A stretch of 59,322 bases of DNA, taken from contig JABANP010000319.1 of the NCBI GenBank assembly GCA_013115135.1, positions 1 through 59,322 on the forward strand. The letters run 5' to 3'. Positions within the stretch are counted from its first letter, which is position 1. Each line of letters begins with the position of its first letter. The translations under genes and the position numbers were made by a program. The stretch is from Perkinsus olseni. Its lineage: Eukaryota > Perkinsozoa > Perkinsida > Perkinsidae. The notes beneath the pieces were generated by a model. It was given only the letters and a program-made list of their open reading frames with translations. It had not been told where the DNA came from and made no database searches. Positions 46,675 through 56,106 of the stretch are shown here, piece by piece.

Positions 46675-47860
46675 TCACAACGAAATCGTACGCACAATAC
46701 AGTGGCCGTTAGAAAGTGAATTTAGAGTGGCGAGAGATTGAGGAAAAAGCAGCGAAACTGTCCCCATCACCCTCACCTTCTGCTCCATAGCACGGACCTT
46801 CGACTCCTTGTGCTCCATTATCTCCACATGGCTCTGATACCTGACGAACCATACGCCTGCATCACTCGACAGCTCCAGAAGACCGCAACAACGGCAAGAC
46901 CAGCTCAAGGCCCGAGCTACTCCATCAAAGAAATCCCACCTTACTTCCCAGCGACACCCCATTCCTCCAGCCTCTCTGCGATAGCTCCATAGGAGGTGCG
47001 ACTAAAACAAAGTGAGCAGCTCCATCTCCTATAACATCCACAGCTTCAATGGTCACGCCAGAGTACTCGAATATGAACTGGCTGATGGCGTCCTCGTCCT
47101 TCAAATGCTTATCAAGAGCGTTGAGGTCCAGAGAGGTGTTCGACAGTCGACTCTTGTAAACACGCTCGACGGCAGCTGAGGGAAGATTGAATGCCATGAA
47201 GGGTGCCAGGACTGCCGTGAGTCTCACCAGGCTGCATCGCTGCTAGTGAGCGCAGGTCGTAGTATCTGGACGGTGACCGACGCACTTCCCCTTCTGGAGG
47301 ATTGATGGCAATTGAGTGCTGCTCCATGGCCTTCGCCGCCAGGACCCAACTGAGTTCAGCTGAGACAAGACAATTTCAATATCTCCCGGACCACCATGCC
47401 TACTGCGCTTCTCTGGGTCTTGGCGACACAGCCGAAGAAGCCGGTTGAAGCACTGAGCAGGAGCACCGTCGCGAGAGGAGATGTATTCTTCCGGTACCTC
47501 TTCAGCGTCCACAGTCGAGGTCCCTTCAAGCTCTTTATTGGCCTCTATATTATCCCGTCGACTGAAGTAGGTGAGATCCTCCCCGTAATGGCCACGACCT
47601 GTGGTCACGATCCTTCATGCCGATCCTGAGCGGGTCTACCTGTATCCGGATCGAGCATGCAGTTCCTTGTGTACTGAGCCTGCCGAATGATCCTCACCAT
47701 CATTCGTCCGTACTTCACATACCTGAGCGAAGAACAACCTGCGGGCTTTCCGATTGAATTCCCTGCAGAAGTTCCACAACGGTATACCAAGTAATAATTT
47801 TGGTGAGATAGGGCAGCGCGCGATCTCCACCTCCCCCCCTACGCCTCCTCAGCATCCCTC
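46675..47860 (-). CDS. Hypothetical protein, multi-exon, unresolved
   Basis: Coding-like blocks on the minus strand include YGRMMVRIIRQAQYTRNCML (near 47700), TGRGHYGEDLTYFSRRDN (near 47600), EANKELEGTSTVDAEEVPEE (near 47540), AQCFNRLLRLCRQDPEK (near 47450), LNALDKHLKDEDAISQFIF (near 47120) and VTIEAVDVIGDGAAHFVLVA (near 47030). GTAGAC, GTAGGT and GTGAGG donors are present but I could not settle the junctions. The last blocks look like a compact alpha/beta domain. I recognise no family. It lies just upstream of IF-2 on the same strand. Confidence 0.4.
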
Positions 47861-48179
47861 AAAACCGTATGCACCTGCGTCAGGTACTTGAGTAGACCCG
47901 ATAAGTTGTTCTGGCGGAAAAGGGTATTGATAGTCGCCACCTCGTGATCAAGAAGAACCTGACCGAGCGAGCACAAAGCTCTGGAGACTAGTCCAGCACA
48001 GCATCATAATAGCCGACGGACGAAAATCAAGTGAGCATGACGAGTAGGCTTTTCACTGGTCGTGCTCATCTGATTTTGACGGCTCGAACTCTTTTCACTG
48101 AGACCACTTCAAGCCGTCAAACCCGAAGAGGTAATCTTGACAGCCCGAAATCTCTCGAACAATAGCCAGTAACAAGATG

Positions 48180-50959
48180 TTACCGCTGGAATCGCCCTCC
48201 TCTCACCCCGGTCGGATCCGTGAGCTCTCTCTCCATCGCAGGAGGGATGACGCGTGCCGTCCAATGCTCCTTGAACAGGTCCAGGCATCGTTGCATCGGC
48301 ATGTAGTAGGACAACTCAGACAACGGCGTCTCCTTCACTTCCTTAGTAGGAACGGCTGCAGCAGCCGCCGACTTCTCCTTACCAGCCAGCAACTTCTCAA
48401 GTTCCGAGGTACTGGAGACAGCACATCTAGCACTACGCGAGCTCCGAGTCTCGGAGAGGCCCTCACCTGTAGCTGACAAGACCATCCAATTGCACCGCCA
48501 TGCGTGACCATGTCTGATGCCTGAGGGGCAAGAAGGGCCCGGTAGAGTAACAAGGCTCAGACTCAGGACAGCCTTACTCTGCAACAAGCATCTCGACATT
48601 AGCTGGGTCCAAGAAGTACTCGTTGAACTTCTCCATCGGCACATGCAGTCTCATTATCTCCCCACGTACCATCTTAGTCGTAGATTCTGTAGAAACGCTA
48701 GTCCAGGGGCGCGAGTCAGGAGGCCCACCACCCACCAAGGTCCCTCCGGATCAACGACACCGGGTCCACTAGCCTGGATGGAGCCCGCTGCTGCCGCCTG
48801 CCCCCTGTCGGGGACAGGGCAGCCTTGTGCAGCTTACATGCCTTCAGCACTGCCCCCCAAGGAAGCGCCTCTGAAAACTTCGTGTCAACTCTAACCCACC
48901 TCAGTCGATACTACCCGCTGTGCTCGGATCAACCCTGCACAATCTACACAAGCGGCCGAAGAGCTGACGATGAAGAGAGGATGAGAGGGGCGGTGCGGCG
49001 ACCAAGCATTCTCACCAGTTTGGCATGGAGCTCGCTCTCTATGCTCTCAACATACGGCACCACTGCCGTGAAATCGCTAAGGTACATCTCCCCCTTCTCC
49101 GCACCGGGAAGGGGTCGTCTATTATTAGCGGCATCCACTAGACTACACATCTGACTGCCTGCCGCCACATACCTAATCACACTCTTTTACTACATGTTCG
49201 AACCCTCGTTACGACTTACAGCTCATTATGATGGCTCAAATTACTGTGAATACGATACAGCCACGTGAGAGTGTCGATGAGCATGTCAGCCTCGATGCGC
49301 TTAGTAAGCTCCTCCCTCTCCCAAGGCAGGAAGTATCTGTCCGTCGAGCAATTCCCCGATGCTGCGCTCTGCCCCGAACTACCCAGCTAACGTCGCCTTC
49401 AGCATTCTCCTTGAGCCCGGCTGGGGGAATTATCCGAGGCCTCCAACACTCTACGAAAAGTCGCTGCAGCCTGTCCATGAGCTCCTGATGCTGTCGCTCC
49501 TCCAATGGTACAGCTACGAACCGAGCGTTCTCTGCCTCTCTGGCCGCGAGCCGAGCTGAGTAGGAGAGGACTGCCGGGTATCCGCGAAGATGGTTGACGC
49601 CCTAATCCCAATAACAGCGCCCCCTGCAGTTATTCGATCAGTCATCGGACAACTAACTGGATTCGACGAGTCAGAACCAGACGCCCTATAGTGACTAAAG
49701 CAGGCGTCAGGCTGAACTATTACCCGCTTTAAGCTGACGCTCCTCGGCCTGCCGTTCCAGCATAGCCTTCAACCGCTCTCTCCGCAGACGAGGATCCGCC
49801 AAACGTTCAGGATGCAGCCAATAGAAACTGTCCCCGCAATGTAGCTCTGAGACTTTTCCAATGAGACATACCCATCGGGGTCAAGGTCAGCCTCCGTGAG
49901 CTTTTGGGCATTCGAGGAGACCACGCTTTGAGCGGGCAGCTCAAAGTCCTCTCCCAGCAGCTCCTCCACGCTGAAGGACCGTACCTTCGGGGACGTGTCC
50001 ACCGCACTGGAATCATATACGAGATCCTTACTTGAAGTTCGGCAGCATCAGGCCGACGTTCTAGTATTCGAACATCTTTCCTACATGAGCCTGCCTCGAG
50101 GCTTCGAGCGACTCGTGTAGCAAGAACAACGGCACTTTGCCCGCTTTTGGAAACGATGGCGAGCAGCCAGGATATGCCGATGCGGCTAACTGAAGGACAA
50201 TCGTCTGTTCTAATGTCCGTTTTGAACGAATCTTGTGTCAGAAAACATGCCTGTTGACCCACCTCCTCCCTCCGGGTGAGCCCCACTATCCCCCTCATTG
50301 ACTTGACCACTCTCAATCTGCTGCATCAGAGCATTGTGGACATCCACTTCGCATTCCGTTGGAGTCGGGTCTTCCAAAGAGGTACTACAGCAGGACATTT
50401 TTACGATTTAATACGTCGAGGACGTAGTAGATGTATCGACAGAAGCGAATCATGCCCGGAGACCCATTGCACAGACATACCTCATCAGGCGGTCGCCTCC
50501 ATCCAGCCGCAGCATATCCAACGGGCTTGATGTGCACCCTCGATGAGGATTCTTTTCCGGGTCTGACAGCCAACCTCAGCTTGTACCGTGAGGCATCTCA
50601 TCACAGACTTCAACTCGTCATCTCCCCCCATTCATATCGTCAGATGCCACGCTTGAACTCCTATCACTACCTCAGTAGGGTGGTGGCTCTGGGAATCGCA
50701 GCCAATGTCGATAATCCCTTCTATAATGACCTTTCGACGAGGCTGCTCCTCAGAACCCCTGTTGTACTCTAGACTATCGTACCTGTTCGTACGGATATCC
50801 CCGGGATATCAAGTAGACCCATCGTAGTACACCGTAAGGGAGGGGCTGCTTGGATTCAGAAGACGTTGAGCGTGTTGCGCTGCCGACAGTTGGACCCCTC
50901 GCCTCCCGCCAGGCATGCATCAATTCAACTTCACTGAATTGCAACCCCTCGCGCCCCAT
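48180..50959 (-). CDS. Hypothetical protein(s), multi-exon, unresolved
   Basis: A likely first exon starts MGREGLQFSEVELMHAWREA at 50959. Other blocks are ECEVDVHNALMQQIESG (near 50350), SVEELLGEDFELPAQSVVSS (near 49960), ERQHQELMDRLQRLFVECW (near 49500) and LSDFTAVVPYVESIESELHA (near 49080). The last is MPMQRCLDLFKEHWTARVIP, with the stop at 48180. Two blocks share LF-E-W--R-IPPA (near 49450 and 48270), suggesting an internal duplication or two related exons. Whether this is one gene or two is not clear. No known domain was recognised. Confidence 0.4.
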
Positions 50960-51143
50960 GAGTGACTACAAACTCAACAACACTCCATTCTATAGTCCCC
51001 CGCTGCAAGCGGATTGCACCTGTCCATGAGCAGTTTACTTCCTCTCTAACAGTCATAGTTTTTAGGGTGTAGCACCACGTCTTGAAATTCTGGTGCTGCC
51101 TCAACTGAAGGCGCTCACCAGAAGCGTACAAGTACAAGAACAA

Positions 51144-52341
51144 ATGAAATTCTCAGTGCGATTTGGATAGGGTTACCTCTGACAGCAATGTCGATGCATC
51201 ACCTTTCTATGAGAGACTCTCCTCCAGTAGCACCGAGACAGATGCTGCGTGTCGTGTTGGATTTGTGAAGTCCACAATACCGCTCTATGATAGATGATAG
51301 TGATGATGCCTGCGTCACCATTGGCAACGACCTACTCCAGGGGCGTACCTGAATCTTGTTGATATGGCTGGAACAATGAACGAAGTTGGCTTCGATCCGA
51401 CTTTAGTAATACGAGTTGCATTACGCGAAACACTTTTTGGCCACTGGTTGACAATATTTAATGAGTTTGACACACAATTTTATCCTCCAAAGGCCCAAAC
51501 ACAGCACCAAAGTTCAGAGTTGAGAAATTGGCACGTTTCGAGCTTATCCAGGCTCTTTCGTATTCGGCTCAAAAAGCCAAATATGAGGAAGGCAGCTCGC
51601 CGCATCGTTAGATAGAGCTCACTAGTTCACGTACCACACTAAATGTGGAGTCATCTTACAGGTTCTGCGTAGCGTCATAATTACGCCGTCATTACGCAAC
51701 TCCTCTTTATCAAGTTGCAGATGAAGTTTTCAGCGATACATTTACCTCACTGATCCGTATTCCATAGAACCCGAGCCTCGCTGCGAATGGAAGAAAAGAA
51801 ATTCTATTACAAACATTTTCTTATAGAACCGCTGATAGTATCAGCCAGATACATAGAGTCGCTGTGATATCTTGTTCAACCTTGCTCTTCCTCAATGAGG
51901 ATACGCCACCATAGTCGAAGCTTCTCTGCTCAATTGATCGTAGTGAACTTGGAGACACTGCGCACACAATAAGTTGATCGCGCTCAAATCTTTCCATCCG
52001 AGGCTTCTATTTGCTTATCACCTTAGGCTCAAAGACTCGAGTCGAAATCTACCGATAGCTCTTGCCTGGGGCACCAGTAGACTCACCAGCGATTGGAGTT
52101 CCGTGGAGCAGTTCCCTTTCTGGTTCATTCGCTCGAAGACGCAGAGTTACTGCCCAGCCGAAGATGGCATATTTAGCAGGACTTCGTTTCTCTAGCGATT
52201 ACCGCACATCGTTTTGAGGGTAACTTGGATGCTGAAGTACTCTAGCAAGCCGTGGGAAGTTTTCCTCGTCAGAACGACAAATCAGGCGATACATACTGGG
52301 ATGTTCCGTCGATAGATTCCACTTATTTGATTTATTCGACT
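51144..52341. other. Divergent intergenic region, no firm gene
   Basis: This 1.2-kb stretch separates the long minus-strand block from the plus-strand block and should hold two outward-facing promoters. A plus-strand frame at 51364-51615 (GFDPTLVIRVALRETLFG) is open but unsupported. The stretch is AT-richer than its flanks. Confidence 0.45.
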
Positions 52342-53139
52342 ATGGCCAACAAAGGATTTGTTCCAACATTCAAAGACCTCTATCACGCTGCCGATGGTGA
52401 AAGGTACAATTGGAAGTACGGCATGTTCACCGACTGGTGCAAGGATCCCTGGATGGCCTTGGTGAGCAATTCACAACAAGGGAATCTCGTTTCGTGACGA
52501 AACGACGAAACTTTCGTCTCCCACTAAGCCTATTACGCGGTGACCAGGTTATGTCGTTGAGATCGGCATCGCTCGACTTTTGATTACGTGCTTGCTCAGG
52601 GTTCCTTCTTCTGTATCCCTTGTGCTCGAGGGATGCTGAGTCAAAAAACAAGTACTGGCGATTTCATGCCCTCATGCCTGATGAACTGCTTCTGCCCTTG
52701 CTTCGCGGACTGCAGTCATAACATAGCGGCCCGGCAGCAGATCAGGGGGGAATACGGAGTTGAAGGTGAGCTAACCCTACTAAGGTTATCTGGCATATAG
52801 GCCGGGCTATAAGGATCGGTGGGGTAGGTACAATATTAGAAGACTTCTGTCTTCTTGGCTGTCGCCCTTGCTCTGCCGCACAGGAGTTCAATCAGCTCGG
52901 CGTAACAGTTGATGATGTCGAGAACGACGTAGGTCATCAATGCATCTCTCTAATCGTCATCGGTCAGCGATCGATATGGAGTGGGTATCTATCAGGTACG
53001 GCGAGCTGTGGACAATGCCAAGAGCAGCGGCAACACTCCTGAAACGAGCACGCACCAACAGGCGTTCGGCCAGGCCGCCGAGGGCTCAACTCCAGCACCG
53101 GCCGCAGCTCCCGCACAGAACACCATGAATGCCGCATAA
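52342..53139 (+). CDS. PLAC8-type Cys-rich protein, copy 1
   Basis: PLAC8/FCR proteins are small Cys-rich, often membrane-associated proteins linked to cell size and metal transport. Four exons (52342-52461, 52600-52765, 52840-52928, 52996-53139) give 172 residues. The order is FKDLYHAADGERYNWKYGMF (the W-x-x-GLF-type start of the domain), GSFFCIPCARGML, SCLMNCFCPCFADCSHNIAA, EDFCLLGCRPCSAAQEFNQL and a Pro/Ala-rich tail ending APAQNTMNAA. Exon structure is identical to the next gene, which fixed the splice sites. The hydrophobic content is low, so it may be peripheral or cytosolic. Assignment to PLAC8 rests on the W-GLF and CxxC-rich pattern. Confidence 0.75.
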
Positions 53140-53710
53140 GTCCGGTCATTGAGAAAGAGCTATGCTCTCGTAGCTGATCCAAGGTTGAGGATTGGCTTCT
53201 CTCGGTATCCTCTTTGGGATACCTTATTCATCGATGTATTTGATACCCACTTAACCATCGCGGGTTTCTAAATTGAGAGACTATTGTGTTGAGATTGTCT
53301 TTCAATATGATCCTTGGGTCGGACTAACCTGGGGTGGCCTCCGGCACGCACACCGGAGCGTAGCTTGGCATTCTAGGGAAAATCTCAACTCACAGATTTG
53401 CAACTTCAACTCATCGCTAGATGAGTGCTTCAAAAAATCTTCACGGGTGTATAGTTCATTGTGGTTATGAAGCACACCTTGAGGCGCTCCCCTGTTCTAT
53501 CACGCGTTTGTCGCTGGCTGTGATGTGTGCCAGGACTGCATCGTGAGCGTGTCGGGAGGAGTTTCGCGAGGCCCGCGGTAGGCAGTCGTGGTTAACTCGC
53601 GGCTTCTCAGGGTCGATCTCTTCGTTACCCTCGTCGCTATGTGATCTTGGTGCTGGTCGCATGGGCTGAGCAGCTCTGGGTAGTCGCATTGGAGTCCATT
53701 CAAAACAGTA

Positions 53711-54441
53711 ATGAGCAACAACCCTGGTTTCCGCCATACCTTCAACGATCTCTACGAAGCGTCTGATGGAAAGGAGTACAACTGGTCTAATGGCCTTTTC
53801 AGTGGATGGCTCGAGAACATCCCAACATGCCTGGTGAGTCCTTAAATGGTCAGCAAGAGATATTATCGGTCCCTTGCGTGTTTGTCGAGCACATGTGCTC
53901 TGCATTCTCTCCTCGTGCTCTCGTCGCTGCGCTCAACTTGCATCTTGTCTTCCGTAGGGATCGGTATGCTGCTTCCCTTGTTCTCGCGGGTACCTCACCA
54001 CGAAGGCCGGTGGGAAGTTCTGGCCCTCATGTCTGATGAACACTTTTGGTTGTGGTTTCGGAGATTGCAGCCACAACATCGTAGCAAGACGTTCTCTACG
54101 GGAGGAACGCGGCATCCGAGGTTAGTGCTGACCTTAAACCACTCAGCGTCGTAAGATCGTTCCGCCTTCACAGGTACAATAATTGAGGACTATTGCGTGC
54201 CTGGCGTGCTGCAATGCGTGCGCCGCTGCGCAGGAGATGAACGAACTGGGTGTTACCACCGAGATGGTGAAGAAGGATGTATGTCGCCGTCCGTCTGTTC
54301 TTTAACAGCGGTCATTTCTCTCAGTTCCGCGATCGCAAGAGCCCCGCCACCAGCAGTAGTTCTCCTAGTCCTGCGCAGGGTTCCGCCGTGGCCGCCCCAC
54401 CTCAGTCGGCACCAGTGCAGAAGGAGATGAGTGGCAATTAA
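53711..54441 (+). CDS. PLAC8-type Cys-rich protein, copy 2
   Basis: This is a tandem paralog of the previous gene. Exons are 53711-53833, 53958-54120, 54174-54278 and 54325-54441. Matching blocks are FNDLYEASDGKEYNWSNGLF, SVCCFPCSRGYLTTKAGG, PSCLMNTFGCGFGDCSHNIV, LACCNACAAAQEMNELGV and a Ser/Pro tail ending QKEMSGN. Exon 3 contains one extra base near 54199-54202 (GTGCCTGG where the paralog pattern needs GTGCTGG). With it removed, EDYCVLACCNAC aligns residue for residue with EDFCLLGCRPC and the exon phase closes. As written, the frame stays open into a wrong sequence. Corrected length is about 168 residues. Confidence 0.72.
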
Positions 54442-55121
54442 CGATTCAAGTTTTTGGTACATTAGTTTTCTGCTCCGTAAACATCTGACTATATAAGCCC
54501 GATAAGGTCTATAATTTCATCTCTTGCATCAAGTTGATCCACTAAGTTGTGATGTTTGTTGTCTTGAGTTTTTGCACAGTTTCAAGATACCCGCCGCGGT
54601 TTCGCCCAGATTGAGCTCAGCCGGAGGAGTTAAAGACAATCGGTGAAGATATGGCCTCTGTGAGCCGCGAGCCAGCGATTCTGCCACGGCTATCAAAGGC
54701 TCGATTTTACAATTTTTGACGTTGACCTCGGCTCAAGCACTCGAGTCAGCGGCTTGATTCTCATGGCGCAGTGCTCTCAGCGTCTTCGATACCATGGTGT
54801 AGGGCTCGCTATGGCTGGGTATAACTCGATTGCTGGTATCGGGGGTGTCCTCGGGTTTCGTAAGCGAGGCCGAAAGGCGTCGAGGCCCTAATCGTTCGTC
54901 AATAGTAGAGGGAGGCATTGGATGGCGGAATCGCGGAAATTTTATGACTGATTTGTGATGGACTGTTGAGTGCATGACGGTTGTCATAGTAGTTTATCTC
55001 GGTGTGAGTTGGGACGCTTAGCGCTAGTCGCTTCGACCAATGGATGCTGCTTTCGTTCGATTAATTCTGTGGGTGGGGATTGAGCGGGGCGATAAGTTGG
55101 ATCCCGGCTCCCGGTTGACAC
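54442..55121. other. No gene recognised
   Basis: Intergenic region between the PLAC8 pair and the next + strand gene. A minus-strand frame at 54733-54987 has no motif. Near 54980-55120 lies the likely promoter or 5' leader of the following gene. Confidence 0.5.
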
Positions 55122-56016
55122 ATGGAGAACGGATCATCATCGGAGGAAACTCTGGAACGCCGAGATGCTCTCCTCTTAGCCGGTCGCAGGCTCAGAGCTA
55201 CTCTCACCGGTCTGGCAGCAGCGGCTACGGATCCTGCCGATGGTCAGAGGAACTCCACTGTACCCGGAATGTATGGGGACCAGCAGGCCCTTCCATTACC
55301 CTGTGATTTCTCTCCTGGGGTTAGCCATGGTGGCAGTAGAAGCAACAGTGAGTGCCTTCTGGCCCTGCTGGCTAGTGATAATGTAACAGTTTGGCCTCTT
55401 TCAGGAACCTCGTCTACGGATGGGACGGCATCGGTGACCTATTTGGACGAAACTCCGCCTGACGATGCGTCTGTTGCGGAGGAGTGCGCCACCCAGTTGA
55501 TTAGCAGCCCTCGATCTCCACAGGAACGTCGAGTGTCGCTGCCAAGACTACCTATCAGAGGCTTCCAGTGGGGAGGTTCAGCCACGTCACAATCGGCCAC
55601 GACGACTGCCCAGACTCAACCTCGACCAGTCGAAGAGGAAGTGAACGGCATATCGTCCGTCAGCAGCCCTCACACGACAGCGATCCGGCCGAGCACCGGC
55701 ATCGATGCTTGCGATGGAGCAGCTGAGGTTCCCTCGCCGGCCACAGGGTTCGCATCAATTCTCGAACAGCGAATGCAGAGTCTGCAGCAATTTTTAGTCC
55801 AACAGCTCAGCGAGCACATTGAGCGGGTAGAGCATCGATTGACGGCCATCGAGGTAGATGTGGCGAAGCTGTCGGAAGGTGACCCGGGTAGGGAGTGCGC
55901 TTCGATATTATCACTGGACCGGTGGGGCTGTTCTCTCAGATGCTCAAGTCCAACCTCAAGTGTATCGCATTGTAGACATCTGGCGACATCCGCATCATGT
56001 TACTCCTGCCACATGA
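55122..56016 (+). CDS. Ser/Thr-rich protein with C-terminal coiled-coil
   Basis: Exons 55122-55887 and 55940-56016 give 280 residues. The first 200 residues are low complexity, rich in Ser, Thr, Ala and Pro, and probably disordered. Near residue 215 a short coiled-coil follows (EQRMQSLQQFLVQQLSEHIE, RVEHRLTAIEVDVAKL). The 52-nt intron is GTAGGG...CTCAG; after it the protein ends VYRIVDIWRHPHHVTPAT. Unspliced reading would continue to 56222 and overlap the next gene, so splicing is preferred. No family is recognised. Confidence 0.55.
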
Positions 56017-56106
56017 TTACCCGGGCTTCTCGCTCACCCGGTCGCCGAGTTGCCTTTAAAGCGAAGCTCCCCGTCACTCTAGAGCGCTCGTCAGCTTCGA
56101 TTATAA

